Of a DNA stretch of 64,000 nt, positions 42,278 to 52,087 are shown one piece after another (positions within the stretch are counted from its first letter, which is position 1; every line of letters begins with the position of its first letter). Below the pieces are notes generated by a model. That model saw only the letters and a program-made list of their open reading frames with translations, searched no databases and was not told the DNA's origin. The stretch covers positions 62,001 through 126,000 of the forward strand of contig JAXMFU010000007.1 in assembly GCA_046347625.1 (NCBI GenBank), given 5' to 3'. A program made the position numbers and the translations under genes. The DNA comes from CAIMUS01 sp046347625. GTDB lineage: Bacteria > Pseudomonadota > Gammaproteobacteria > Competibacterales > Competibacteraceae.

Positions 42278-42703
42278 ATGATGAAAAGGCGTCAACTCAC
42301 CATCCAGCAAGCTGAGTCTGCCAGGTTTTTATTGCAGATTTGGAATGAGAGAAAAGTTCAGCTTGGTTTGACTCAGAAAAAGGCCGCCGATATGCTCGGA
42401 ATTACGCAGTCGGCGATAGGTCAATATCTGCACGGGATTATTCCGCTGAATACGGATACTGTCATTAAATTCGCTCGTTTGTTAGGTGTTGCCCCAAGCG
42501 AGATTAGCCCAGACACAGCAGAAAAATTTGACGTTGTCGGTCCCGTGATAGCGCATGCTGGGCAAGAATCTATTGAGATTTCACCTGATGAGTTCGAGTG
42601 GATAAAAATGATGCGCCGGCTTTGGCCGAGCGACAGGAATACAATAAAGCGAATTGTGGCTGCGCTTGTGCAATCAGAAGAACATCAAAATAATGGAATG
42701 TAA
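42278..42703 (+). CDS. XRE-family HTH regulator
   Basis: 141 aa. HTH at about 25-80: WNERKVQLGLTQKKAADMLGITQSAIGQYLHG, cI/phage-repressor-like; the rest is a short C-terminal region with DEFEWIKMMRRLWPSDRN. A DNA-binding repressor, perhaps of the long helicase gene downstream or of itself; no operator recognised. Codon use is more AT-rich than its neighbours, which suggests transfer. Confidence 0.85.
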   Translation: MMKRRQLTIQQAESARFLLQIWNERKVQLGLTQKKAADMLGITQSAIGQYLHGIIPLNTDTVIKFARLLGVAPSEISPDTAEKFDVVGPVIAHAGQESIEISPDEFEWIKMMRRLWPSDRNTIKRIVAALVQSEEHQNNGM

Positions 42704-43336
42704 ATTACAAATGTTAGATTTCATGACACATCAAGCATCGGGGAGCTTTCCGACGTGGTAAACCCAAAAGTAAGAAGCATGGATTAAGACGACAACTGGG
42801 TAGGGCATGGTAAATCCGTCACCCAGCTATTTATATCATCTTCTTTTTGGATTTATGCACAATTTCTTTTAGAAGTGAAAGCGGGGGATTAAGGTTTTCC
42901 CCTCCTTTTTCAAGGAGAGGTGGCGCGTAGCGCCGAGGTGGTTATTGTCGGGATGGCATCACCTTTTCTTTTGCCATCCGCCTACCCAATTCAAGGCTTG
43001 TCAGTTGAGAGTGTCGGGCACGTCCTGTGCTGGACCTACCTGGATTTCCGGCGGTGCACCATTCTTTCCGGCTGAATAAGACGAACCACCCCGGCGCTGC
43101 GCGCCACCCCTCCTTATTCAAGGAGGGGAAAAAAGATTACTTCGGGGCGTTGTGCGATTGCTTTTTTCTAGAAAATAAAGAATCTTCAGCCCAGGCTTTA
43201 TAATTGCACTTTCTGCCTGCCTGTTTGTTTGACAAGACCTGTTGGATTCTGCTAGTAATCAATACGATTGCCGTATTCTCGGTAAAGCGGTGCGACCGGA
43301 AGGGTCGTGACCTATCCTCGGAACGAGGTGCTAGCC
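42704..43336. other. 633-bp gap with a large inverted repeat, no gene
   Basis: 42704-42894 is AT-rich and without a credible frame. 42895-43133 is the inverted-repeat element described separately. 43134-43336 is the 5' region of the helicase gene with GAGGTG ahead of its ATG. A partial TCGGGCACGTCCTGTGC palindrome lies at 43012-43040. Confidence 0.6.
42895..43133. repeat. Inverted-repeat element (CCCCTCCTT...GGTGGCGCG type)
   Basis: 42895-42943 (TTTTCCCCTCC...CAAGGAGAGGTGGCGCG...GAGGTGGTT) is complemented with few mismatches by 43083-43133 (AACCACCCCGGCGC...CCCCTCC...AAGGAGGGGAAAA). The arms are each palindromic as well. It is a non-coding dispersed repeat of a type seen in many proteobacteria. 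Confidence 0.8.
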
Positions 43337-46300
43337 ATGCCCAGAATCGAGAAATCGGCGCTGTCGCAGTATTTGCGGACGCGCTGTTATCGCTTTCTTT
43401 ATCTGTCTCTTTTTCAAAAAGAGCCGTCGGAATCCATTCTGCTGCCATTGTCCGGTCGCCCGGGTGTGATGCCTTTTCGCGAACGCGGCAAGGAATTCGA
43501 GAGCCGCAAAATGGATGAATTGCACACTCTGTTCGGCGATCGCTGCCTGCATGTTTCCAAAGCCGTCAAGCAACAACGTAAGCTGAATCCCGATGCCTTT
43601 TTCAAGGCGCAACTGGTCAATGCTACCGAGGCGCCGCGCTATTGGCTGGAACCGACCCTTACGGCTAATAGCTTTGCCGTTACCCTGCTGCATCGGCTGG
43701 GAATCGCCGCGGCAAATTATCCCGATCTGTCCGATTTGCGGCCCGATGTCGTGGAATTGCTGGATGCCGACCGGTTGAGGGCTAATGGCCCGATTCATTG
43801 TCTGGATGCCGCCGGCACGATTGCCGAATGGAATCCGGCCGACGGCCGGCAACCTCTGCGGGTCATGGATATGAAGGTCTCGGAGCATCTCAATACTTCT
43901 TATGCGGCGGAAGTGGTGCTCTATAGCCTGGTGCTGGCCGCCTGGCTGGAACAGCAGCAATTACTGGATCGGTTCGTCGTGCTGGCGACGCCCGCCGTTT
44001 GGGTGCAAGGCGTGCATCGAACCTTATTGCTGCCGAAAGTCACGGACCCGCTGGCCGTCCGGGTCGATTGGGTCAATCGGCAACTGGAAGCCGCCGATGC
44101 CCAACTCTATGCCCCGCTGGTGCTTAAATTCCTGATCGAGGATGTGCCGAAAGTCTTGGAGCATCCCACCGACTGGCGGAGTGCGCTCGATTGGGGAGTG
44201 GCGCCGATTTGCAGTCAGTGCGACTGGCTGGGATATCCTGCCTGGTCCAAGCGCGCCCTGACTCAGGTCAAGGGAAAGGCCGCCAAACTGGGCTGGCGGC
44301 ATGAACCCAGCTTGGAGGATTATTGCTACAGCGAGGCCCTGCGTGGCCAATTGGCCATGCAAATCCCGCAGTTGACTACCGGCATGCGCCGGACCCTGAC
44401 CGAAGCAAAGATCACCACGCTGCCGGATCTGGCCGCGCGGGATCCGGAAGATCGGGCCTTCCAGCAGCATCATGGTTTACGCCTGCATGCACCCCGATTG
44501 CCGGGCAAATCACAAGCCATTCTCGCGGGACAGGCGCAGCTTCGTCCCGGTTTCCGTACCGCCCAGATGGCGCAATACGCCGATTTGCGGCTGACCATCA
44601 GCGTTAACTTCGACGCCGCCAGCGATATGCTGATATCGCTCGGTCTAGGAATCGATTACCGCGAGCCGACCGCGCGCGATACGCCCGCCGATGCCCTGGC
44701 CAATCTCCTGAAACGGACCCAGGTGATCTCCTTTTTTATCGAGCGGCAGGACCCCGCGCTGGAACGGGAACAACTGTTCGATTTTCTGGGCACGATTTCC
44801 CGGACCCTGGAGTGGATTCGCGACCCGGCGGCCTATTCGGATGAAATGGGGGAAGCGACCCGGCGAGCGCGGGCAAAATATACCTGGGAGCATGCGACGG
44901 TCCAGGTCTGCTTCTGGGACGAGCGCCAGGCCCAGGCATTGCGCGAAGCCATCGGTCGGCATCTGCATTATCTCAGCGGTCAGGATGTCCTGCGCGCGGC
45001 CATCTGGCTGTTTCCACCGGAAGAAGTGGTCGGCTCGGATCGGACGGCGGCGACGCCGCCCCTGTTCTACCTCAAACAGGTAGTCACCGGCCTGGCAGTG
45101 CTGCCGACTACGATTAACGACGATCTGATTTCGGTGGCGGAAACCTTGATCGAGTTCGACTCGCGCCTGTCCGATTTCCAATGGGACCGGATCGGTGGCA
45201 CGATTCCGAAGGAGCGGGCGCTGGAAATCTGGCAACAACTGCCGCCGAAGAATCCGCCGATGTCGCTGTCGCAATGCCGACAGCGCTATGAGCAGGTCAC
45301 GACTACGCTGGTGCAGGCGATGCGGCAACTGGTAAGGTTTCTCACCGACCAGCATCGGGATGCGCTGCATGCCAGGGCGCCGAAGGTCCAGGAACTGGAG
45401 CCGACCCAGTTTACCCGGGTGGCGCCGGATGCACTGTTATGGCTGGCCCATCTGGGTTTCGAGGAAGGCGTGCAGCGACTCGAGACGCGGGTCGCCATGA
45501 CGCTGGAGCCGCATGAGCTGGAGGCCCGGTTTCTGGCGCTGCGCACCCTGGGCTGTCTGCCGACCGCGCAGGCGACGGCTTTTCTGCAGGAACAGGGACT
45601 GAAGACGCTCACCGAACGCTATGTCTTTCGGGTCCGCCCGGATTCCCGGCATGTCAAATTCCGCAACGAGACCTCGTTTCTGGCGCTGCTGCCGGAGCAG
45701 CCGCCCGGCGCGGGGCTGATGTCGATCCGTCATTACCTGGCCGCTGTCGGCGCGCGGGAGCCGGATTATACCCAGCCGCATTGGCAGGACGCGGCCTATC
45801 TGCCGCTGCAAATGCTGTTGGATGCGGACCTGGTTCACTTCGATCGCAATCGGCTGCTGGCGGTGGTGGATCTGAATTCCCGGCGCCAACCCTTGCGCCA
45901 GGACCTGGTCCGCTGTGGCGCCTTGAACTTCGAGACACCGTTCCTGCTGGTCGAGCGCGAAGGGGTTCCGACCTTCAGACAGATCAAGGACGTGGCGCAG
46001 CATATCGGCAATCCGGACAATGCCCTGCCGGCGCCCGAAACCGCGCAGGCGCTGGTCAAGCTTAACCGGCAACCCGGCCGGAATCGACCGCGACGGGTGG
46101 CGCGCTTGCTCTGGGAGCCGCAGCGGATGGTAGCGGCGCCGACACCGGTCGCCTTGACCGGACTGGAGACTCTCCTCGAACCGATACAAAGCCAACTCGA
46201 CTACCCCTTGAACGACGACCAACTGGCTACGGTCCGGCATATCCTGGGCCATGTGCTGAGTCTGGTGTGGGGCGGACCGGGCACGGGTAAGACACGCACC

Positions 46301-47809
46301 TTGGTGATCGCGATTATCGCCGATATCCTGCTGCGGCTCCGGGCCGGCGTGACCCCGATTCGGGTGCTGGTCACGACCTTGACCTACCGGGCGCTCGAGG
46401 AGATCGTCGAGCGTCTGGCCGAGCTCTGGGAGCGACTGCCTGCGGGATTGCAGGAGGAACTGACGGCGGTTCAAGCCGGCCATGTCACTTTTCTGGCGAG
46501 CACCGGACGGGGGCGGATTTTTACCCGCTTCCTGAGCCGGAATCGCTATTGCGGACTGCCGGCGGCCCTGTCGGAAGGCCGTCGAAAAAACGGTCTGATA
46601 GGCAATAATCCCGCGACCGTGACCTATGGCGATCTGCGGCAACGGCTTTATACCCTGACCGGGCGACGGCTCGAACTGGTCTTCGCTGTGACGCGCCAGG
46701 CTTACCTGCTCGGCAAGGGCGGCGGCAAGCCGGACGATCCCGAACCCGATCCGGTAACAGGCCTGTTCGACCGGATCTGGATCGACGAAAGTTCGCAGCT
46801 TGCGGTCTCGCAGTCATTGCCGGCACTCGCGCTGCTGGCCGAGGAGGGGGCGCTTGCCCTGTTCGGCGATCGTTTGCAGATGCCGCCGATACAGGCGACG
46901 CCGCCACCGCGGAATGCCGAGTATCTGGTCGGCAGTCTCCATACCTATCTGTTCGAGCGGATTCGTCGCACCGAAGCGCAGGACGGTGGAGCGGCGTGCT
47001 ACAGCGAGCGCTTCCTGCGGATCAATTACCGCAGTTGCGAGCCGATCGTCGCGTTCAGTCGGCAGATCGGTTACCGCGAGGAATTCGAGGCGGCATTTCC
47101 GGAGCGTCGGCTGGCGCATCCAGCGCTGCCATCCGGGTTCCCCGATTGGGATACCACGGTGGTTCCCCTTACGCCCGTCTACGAGGCGATTCTCGACCCG
47201 GAACGGCCCTGCGTGGCGGTGACCTATGACGACGGCCGCAATGGTCAGGCCAATCGCTTCGAGGCGGCACTGGTGGCCGGCACGGTCTTGAGCCATCGAG
47301 CCTCGTGTTGCCGACAGGCGGCTTACGACGGGAGCCGGTTCGATGAAAAGGCTTTCTGGACCGAGGTGATCGGGATTGTCACGCCCCATCGGGCGCAGCG
47401 CGCGGCGGTGGTCAACCTGTTGCAGCAGGCGTTATTGCCCGCCGACATGCCGGCCAATCTGATCGACGATGCCGTCGATACCGTCGAGCGTTTCCAGGGA
47501 AGCGAGCGCGAGCTGATCCTGATTTCCTTCGGCCTGGGCGATCCGGACTTGATCCAGCGCGAGGAGGAATTTTTGTTTCAAAAAGAGCGGATCAATGTGG
47601 CCATCACCCGGGCCAGGGCCAAGGTCGTGCTGTTCGTGACCCGCGATCTGGCCTACCATCTGCCGGAAAGCCCGATGATTATCGAAGCCTCCAAGGCCAT
47701 CAAGAATTTTGTCTATCGACATGCGCGGCATGAAGATCCCGCCGTGGCGGTAACGGTGGACAATCGCCAACTCGATATTCGGGTGCGCTATCGCGGTTTT
47801 ACGGATTAG
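43337..47809 (+). CDS. PD-(D/E)XK nuclease-SF1 helicase fusion (DNA2/TM0106-like)
   Basis: 1490 aa from the ATG after GAGGTGCTAGCC. N-terminal part: RecB-like nuclease with the conserved Asp in LRPDVVE, the DMK of RVMDMKVSE, and AEVVLYSLVL (motif E..LY); a nearby CSQCDW and further Cys could mark an Fe-S or Zn site. Central part unassigned. From about 950: SF1 helicase, Walker A GGPGTGKT 979-986, TTLTYRALEEIVERL, Walker B DRIWIDESSQL, and VERFQGSERELILISFGL...INVAITRARAKVVLF (motifs V/VI). The order matches DNA2-like helicase-nucleases. Next to cas2, an XRE regulator and a convergent methyltransferase, so anti-phage function is plausible; repair is the alternative. Confidence 0.85.
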   Translation: MPRIEKSALSQYLRTRCYRFLYLSLFQKEPSESILLPLSGRPGVMPFRERGKEFESRKMDELHTLFGDRCLHVSKAVKQQRKLNPDAFFKAQLVNATEAPRYWLEPTLTANSFAVTLLHRLGIAAANYPDLSDLRPDVVELLDADRLRANGPIHCLDAAGTIAEWNPADGRQPLRVMDMKVSEHLNTSYAAEVVLYSLVLAAWLEQQQLLDRFVVLATPAVWVQGVHRTLLLPKVTDPLAVRVDWVNRQLEAADAQLYAPLVLKFLIEDVPKVLEHPTDWRSALDWGVAPICSQCDWLGYPAWSKRALTQVKGKAAKLGWRHEPSLEDYCYSEALRGQLAMQIPQLTTGMRRTLTEAKITTLPDLAARDPEDRAFQQHHGLRLHAPRLPGKSQAILAGQAQLRPGFRTAQMAQYADLRLTISVNFDAASDMLISLGLGIDYREPTARDTPADALANLLKRTQVISFFIERQDPALEREQLFDFLGTISRTLEWIRDPAAYSDEMGEATRRARAKYTWEHATVQVCFWDERQAQALREAIGRHLHYLSGQDVLRAAIWLFPPEEVVGSDRTAATPPLFYLKQVVTGLAVLPTTINDDLISVAETLIEFDSRLSDFQWDRIGGTIPKERALEIWQQLPPKNPPMSLSQCRQRYEQVTTTLVQAMRQLVRFLTDQHRDALHARAPKVQELEPTQFTRVAPDALLWLAHLGFEEGVQRLETRVAMTLEPHELEARFLALRTLGCLPTAQATAFLQEQGLKTLTERYVFRVRPDSRHVKFRNETSFLALLPEQPPGAGLMSIRHYLAAVGAREPDYTQPHWQDAAYLPLQMLLDADLVHFDRNRLLAVVDLNSRRQPLRQDLVRCGALNFETPFLLVEREGVPTFRQIKDVAQHIGNPDNALPAPETAQALVKLNRQPGRNRPRRVARLLWEPQRMVAAPTPVALTGLETLLEPIQSQLDYPLNDDQLATVRHILGHVLSLVWGGPGTGKTRTLVIAIIADILLRLRAGVTPIRVLVTTLTYRALEEIVERLAELWERLPAGLQEELTAVQAGHVTFLASTGRGRIFTRFLSRNRYCGLPAALSEGRRKNGLIGNNPATVTYGDLRQRLYTLTGRRLELVFAVTRQAYLLGKGGGKPDDPEPDPVTGLFDRIWIDESSQLAVSQSLPALALLAEEGALALFGDRLQMPPIQATPPPRNAEYLVGSLHTYLFERIRRTEAQDGGAACYSERFLRINYRSCEPIVAFSRQIGYREEFEAAFPERRLAHPALPSGFPDWDTTVVPLTPVYEAILDPERPCVAVTYDDGRNGQANRFEAALVAGTVLSHRASCCRQAAYDGSRFDEKAFWTEVIGIVTPHRAQRAAVVNLLQQALLPADMPANLIDDAVDTVERFQGSERELILISFGLGDPDLIQREEEFLFQKERINVAITRARAKVVLFVTRDLAYHLPESPMIIEASKAIKNFVYRHARHEDPAVAVTVDNRQLDIRVRYRGFTD

Positions 47810-47859
47810 CTCGATGGTGCGCAGGGCGCACCCTACGAGTACTCTTGGGGATGAGGGTT

Positions 47860-48972
47860 TTACAGACGCACATAGAAATCGCGCTCTTCGAGCGCCTGAG
47901 AGCGACCGCGCTGGCCCATGCTCAGGGACTGACGCCGCCCCTTACTCGCATGACCGGCGCTGCGGCTGGCGGTAAGCCGCCAGGAAGCGATCGATAGCTC
48001 CAGCGATTGCCGTAACAGGTCGGAATAATCGATCCGTCGGGAGCCGATGGCCCCGAAGCGGATAACCATGCGGATGGTCGGACTTGCATGCTCGGCGATC
48101 CGATCCCAGACCGTGGCGAGGGCGCGGGCAAAGCTCGATGCATCGTGATGGCTGAGTTGATTCGGATTGCGGTAGACCGGATGATCGGGGCCGCCGAGGA
48201 ACCACAAGCGTAGCCACTGATCGACCTCGTAGGTCGCCATGCCCAGGTAGGGCGGCGAAGTGACCACCCAATCGATGGCGCCGGGCAGCGCCGCGTAGCT
48301 CGCCGGTTCGCGGGCATCGCCTTGTTGGACTTGAATTGGCGCGCGCAGGGGAGGCGTGGTCTGTAGCAGGCGCCGAGCCCGGCGCTCGAGCACGGCGCGA
48401 ATATCGGCGAAAGGCGGTTGCAGTCCCTGTGCAGTCCAGTAGCGAACCGCGTAATCGGGCTTGAGTGCAAAGCTGCGCATCATTTGGTTGGAAAAGTAAG
48501 TGGACGGGGTCGGTCCTTTATGCAAGGGGCCGTGGAGTGCACCCAAAGCGATCCCGCGCAATACGGTAACAGCCGCCGGTTCCTCTTCCTGGTCGGCACT
48601 GCGGATAAGCGCTGCGCGCAAGGTGCAGAGTGTGGCCAGTGTGTCGGGATGATAGGCCCATTGCCAGAACGGGCCCTGGGGGATGGAAGCCGTAGGGGCG
48701 TCCCGCATCAGGGCGTCGTAAGCTTCCATGACCGCTTCTTTGGTGGCTGCCGCCAGCTTGGCGCGCGAGATAGCGACGGCCACGGGCGACGTATCGATGC
48801 CATAACCGGCCAGACGGCGTTCACGGGCTGCGAACAAGGTCGTGCCTCGCCCGCAGAAGGGATCGACCGCGAGCGCCAATTTTCGCGCCTGACGCAGAAT
48901 CCGCTGCGGGAAAACCAGCGGGAACATGGTGTAGTAGGGACAAATCCCGTTGAGTGGATGGGGTTGCGCCAT
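47860..48972 (-). CDS. DNA methyltransferase (SPPY, N4-cytosine/N6-adenine type)
   Basis: 370 aa. SAM-binding motif I is DPFCGRGTTLFAA (37-45 core) near the N-terminus, then GIDTSPVAVAISRAKL; the catalytic motif IV is TSPPYLGM (SPPY 239-242). An SPPY motif usually points to cytosine-N4 or adenine-N6 methylation. The 190 residues between I and IV would hold the target recognition region. It is convergent with the nuclease-helicase, 50 bp apart; no restriction endonuclease gene is beside it. Confidence 0.85.
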   Translation of the reverse strand: MAQPHPLNGICPYYTMFPLVFPQRILRQARKLALAVDPFCGRGTTLFAARERRLAGYGIDTSPVAVAISRAKLAAATKEAVMEAYDALMRDAPTASIPQGPFWQWAYHPDTLATLCTLRAALIRSADQEEEPAAVTVLRGIALGALHGPLHKGPTPSTYFSNQMMRSFALKPDYAVRYWTAQGLQPPFADIRAVLERRARRLLQTTPPLRAPIQVQQGDAREPASYAALPGAIDWVVTSPPYLGMATYEVDQWLRLWFLGGPDHPVYRNPNQLSHHDASSFARALATVWDRIAEHASPTIRMVIRFGAIGSRRIDYSDLLRQSLELSIASWRLTASRSAGHASKGRRQSLSMGQRGRSQALEERDFYVRL

Positions 48973-49050
48973 AGGATACTTTCCTTTCCAGTCGATCTCT
49001 TCTGCCCGTTAGTATAGTGCGCAACACTACCGATGAGGATAGCCCGAAAT

Positions 49051-49123
49051 CGGTAGGTCGGGCACAGGACGTGCCCGACAAACCTCCGGGTATACTGTCG
49101 GGCACGTTCTGTGCCCGACCTAC
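49051..49123. repeat. Paired GGTCGGGCACAGGACGTGCCCGAC palindromes
   Basis: Two opposed copies of the TCGGGCAC(A/G)...GTGCCCGA unit with a short spacer (AACCTCCGGGTATACTG) form a REP pair. Related pairs are at 57742-57818, single ones at 40451-40480 and 43012-43040. The right one overlaps the stop codon of the glutathione transferase gene. Confidence 0.85.
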
Positions 49124-49728
49124 TGCAACAGCCCTTCGGCTTGCAGTGCCTCCCGTACCTTTGGACGGGCGGCCATACGCGCTACGTAGTCCTGTAAGAC
49201 CGGCCAGTGCGCCAGGTCGATACCGGTCGAGGGCGACCAGTTGAGCACGGTAAATAGATAAGCATCGGCGACGGTGAAGTTTTCCCCCATCAGATAGCTT
49301 TTGCCGGTCAACTGGGTACTGAGCCAGTCGAAACGGCGCGCCAGCGCGTCATGGGCGGCTTGCTTCCAGTCATCGGGCAGAGCCGGATTGAACAATGGCG
49401 AGAACTGCTTATGGATCTCGGAGGTAATGAAGTTGAGCCATTCTTGCAGGCGATAGCGCTCCAGCGAACCGGCCGGTGGCGCCAAGCCGGCTTCGGGTTT
49501 GCGGTCGGCCAGATACTGCACGATTGCCGGACCTTCGGTGAGACGCCGGCCGTCGTCGAATTCCAGAACCGGGACGTAGCCCTTACTGTTGATCGCACTG
49601 AAATCGCTGCCGTCCGCCAGTTTTCCCTGCCTGATATCGACTTGGACGAGATCCAGCGGCAGACCGAGTTCGAGCGCCACGATATGCGGCGAGAGTGAGC
49701 AGGCGCCGGGGGCATAATACAGTTTCAT
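49120..49728 (-). CDS. Glutathione S-transferase
   Basis: 202 aa from MKLYYAPGACSLSPHIVALEL (beta-class-like N-terminus with Cys10 and SLSPH). KGYVPVLEFDDGRRLTEGPAIVQYLAD is the glutathione site (VPVL, E-G-P-A-I); the C-terminal helical domain has FTVADAYLFTVLNW. The start is the internal ATG rather than one 45 bases upstream. It conjugates glutathione to electrophiles. The terminal TAG is part of the palindrome pair. Confidence 0.93.
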   Translation of the reverse strand: MKLYYAPGACSLSPHIVALELGLPLDLVQVDIRQGKLADGSDFSAINSKGYVPVLEFDDGRRLTEGPAIVQYLADRKPEAGLAPPAGSLERYRLQEWLNFITSEIHKQFSPLFNPALPDDWKQAAHDALARRFDWLSTQLTGKSYLMGENFTVADAYLFTVLNWSPSTGIDLAHWPVLQDYVARMAARPKVREALQAEGLLQ

Positions 49729-49996
49729 GGGATGACTCCTTGAATGATGAACGAGAAACCGTGGGTTCGGCATAACGCCGCCACGGCGTAGTCAGGGCGT
49801 TGCTGCGCCATGCTGTTAGACAGCGCGAACACACTATTGCCGAGCAGAGCCTGTACCACTGTCACCGTGGTCAAAACGCCAGGGAATTTACCGTGATCCC
49901 GGTCGAGTCGAGCCGGTTGTCGCTCTCACTCTTGCCTTTGATTTAGCTGTAGAATGATAACTCCGATCAAACTAGAACTTTGGAACAGGAGGCATT

Positions 49997-50440
49997 ATGC
50001 CCAATATTACCTGGGTGGTGGTTGCCGACAGCAGTCGGGCGCGAATCTTCAAGGCTGAAACGGCGCTCGGACCGCTACAGGAACTGGCCGCGCTGGCCCA
50101 TCCCGAAGCCCGCCTGCATGCGCAGGATCTCACCTCCGATTTGCCGGGGCGCAGCTTCGACAGCAGTGGCCAGGGTGGGCGCCATGCCATGGAGCAGAAT
50201 CTCGATCCCAAGGAAAACGAGGCGCTGAAGTTTGCCCGGCAGATCGCCGAGTATCTTGAGGACGGGCAGAATGAGAACCGGTTCGCCAAGCTCGTGCTGG
50301 TGGCGGCGCCTAAATTCCTGGGCCATTTAAGACAGAGTATGTCCGATAGAGTGGCCGCGCTGGTGTCCCAGGAAATCGACAAAAACCTGGTCCAGCAAAC
50401 CGTCGAGGATATTCGGCGGCATTTACCCGAGCGGTTGTAA
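49997..50440 (+). CDS. Host attachment protein family (baeRF/eRF1-like)
   Basis: 147 aa; NITWVVVADSSRARIFKAE at the start, the family marker GGRHAMEQNLDPKENEALKFARQIAEYL in the middle and KLVLVAAPKFLGHLRQ near the end. The family was named from a plant attachment phenotype in Agrobacterium; it is related to the archaeal/eukaryotic release-factor fold. AGGAGG is 8 bases before the ATG, a strong ribosome site. Function here unknown. Confidence 0.9.
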   Translation: MPNITWVVVADSSRARIFKAETALGPLQELAALAHPEARLHAQDLTSDLPGRSFDSSGQGGRHAMEQNLDPKENEALKFARQIAEYLEDGQNENRFAKLVLVAAPKFLGHLRQSMSDRVAALVSQEIDKNLVQQTVEDIRRHLPERL

Positions 50441-50450
50441 GACTATTACC

Positions 50451-51323
50451 TTATAAAGCCAACAACACCAACCCGAGCAACAGCAGCGCACCAGCCAGTA
50501 GGTGCTGAAACAGCTTTTTCTCACCGAACCACAGAGCGCCGTAACCAATTCCAAATAGCAGGCTGGTGCGCTTGACGGCGATCATGTAAGCCGCTTCCAC
50601 GCGCGAGATAGCCAGATAATGGGTGATGACCATGGCGCTCAGCAGCGTGGCGATCAATAACTGTGGACCGGGGCGGCGCCATAGGACCTGACCGATCCGA
50701 GGCTGCCGGAATGAGAACAGGGCGAGCGCCAGGCTGCCCACCAGGACATAGTAAAGCGGACCGAACGTCATCACTGGAATAAAAACCAGCAGTTTTTTTC
50801 CCACCACCGAGGTCAGACTATAAATGATGGCTACCAGCAACATCAGACGGGATCCCGGCTCCCGCCCGATCGCGCGTAATGGGGCCAGCCAATCGCGCCG
50901 GTGTCGACCCGGCCCGGTTTCGAGATTGAGCAACCAGGCACCCGCCACGACCAATAGAATCCCACCCAGCTTGCCGGCGGAGACCTGTTCGCCCAGGATA
51001 AGATAAGCCGTCAGGGTGGTGAGCGCCGGTGTGAATGCCAGATAGGGCAGGGTCAAGGCCAGCGGGCTGTCGCGGATGGCTCGCATATAGAGCAGCATCG
51101 CCAGAATTTCCAGCGGGACGGCCAGGGCAATCCAGCCCCAGGCGACTCCCGGCAGCGGTGGCGGCGGTTGCCATAGCAGCAAGGGCGATAACACCAGGCC
51201 GGTGCCGACAAAGCGAACCAGCGCCAGCTCAGGGGCCGTGTAATCGCTCAGGTATTTTTTGGTAAGGGCGTCCGCCGTAGCCAGACTGAAAGCGCAAGCC
51301 AGAGCCAGCCAGAACCATTCCAT
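50451..51323 (-). CDS. EamA/DMT family transporter
   Basis: 290 aa starting at MEWFWLALACAFSLATADAL; an upstream ATG is 39 bases earlier. Ten membrane segments with two EamA repeats (YTAPELALVRFVGTGLVLSPLLLW, SLLFGIGYGALWFGEKKLFQH). Similar fold to the transporter at 40526 but with little direct sequence likeness. Substrate unknown. Its 3' end is 10 bp from the convergent host-attachment gene. Confidence 0.88.
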   Translation of the reverse strand: MEWFWLALACAFSLATADALTKKYLSDYTAPELALVRFVGTGLVLSPLLLWQPPPPLPGVAWGWIALAVPLEILAMLLYMRAIRDSPLALTLPYLAFTPALTTLTAYLILGEQVSAGKLGGILLVVAGAWLLNLETGPGRHRRDWLAPLRAIGREPGSRLMLLVAIIYSLTSVVGKKLLVFIPVMTFGPLYYVLVGSLALALFSFRQPRIGQVLWRRPGPQLLIATLLSAMVITHYLAISRVEAAYMIAVKRTSLLFGIGYGALWFGEKKLFQHLLAGALLLLGLVLLAL

Positions 51324-51508
51324 GGTTACTTGTTGCCCACCCCGACCCACCTTATGAGGCAAGGTATACAGTTAACGGCAATAACCCGTAGAAGCGACGC
51401 CCTCGCTGCGATGATCGGCCGCACCCCTAGTGCTACGCCAGGTCGATCGCGGCGAGGCGACGCTGCTACAAAAAGATTTACCGGCAACGACGGATGGAAA
51501 AAAGGCGC

Positions 51509-51880
51509 TCAGCCGCTAGGCATAATACCTGCTTGATTGGCGCGGGATTTTACATCACCCCGGCGGCGCCGGACGTAGTCTTCCAATTGCCGATGCAGTG
51601 CATTGAAAGCATCACGGATGACTACATAGGCATCTTCATGGGCCCGTTCATCGTGGTGCTCGCGACTGACGACCAACTCTTCTTGAGGTACGGCCAGATC
51701 GATGCGCACGTGGAAGAGGTTGCCCTGATTGTGATGCCTGTGGGGAGCTTCTACGATGACACGACAACTCATGATTTTTTCACAAAATTTTTCCAGCTTG
51801 GCGGCTTCTTGACGAATTCTGGCCTCCACTGCCGCCGAAGGTTTGACATGACGGAAGGTGATTTGTAGTGGTAGTTGCAT
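51509..51880 (-). CDS. HPF/RaiA-family ribosome-associated protein
   Basis: 123 aa. QITFRHVKPSAAVEARIRQEAAKLEKFCEKI, then CRVIVEAPHRHHNQGNLFHVRIDLAVP and DAFNALHRQLEDYVRRRRG are the HPF/RaiA (sigma-54 modulation protein-like) signature. The short form is expected to bind the 30S and stall or hibernate ribosomes in slow growth. Isolated; no rpoN next to it. Confidence 0.88.
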   Translation of the reverse strand: MQLPLQITFRHVKPSAAVEARIRQEAAKLEKFCEKIMSCRVIVEAPHRHHNQGNLFHVRIDLAVPQEELVVSREHHDERAHEDAYVVIRDAFNALHRQLEDYVRRRRGDVKSRANQAGIMPSG

Positions 51881-52019
51881 CGTTTTCGTCTCTCCAAATG
51901 TGATTGCGAAAAGACAACGCGGTCAGCTTTTCCATGACGGAACTGCCTATTGGCAGAGAATTTCCGAAAGACTTAAACAATATCCTCCTTACAAGTTGAA
52001 CCATAAGAATTGCAAACAC

Positions 52020-52087
52020 CAGTCGTCGATACCTTTGCCTTTAGCCTTTGATCTTTAACCTTTAATCTTCTTTCTTGAGCCTGTTCC
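52020..52087. repeat. Heptamer repeat tract (complement of AAAGGCT/AAAGGTT)
   Basis: CCTTTAGCCTTTGATCTTTAACCTTTAATC... and TTAGCCTTTG lie between the HPF gene and the stop of rtcB. Related tracts are at 54697-54720 and 56833-56903. Confidence 0.75.

Noticed and set aside
41760..43336. A CRISPR array near cas2
   Set aside because: The repeats here are inverted REP-like or fold-back arms without regular spacers; no array of direct repeats.
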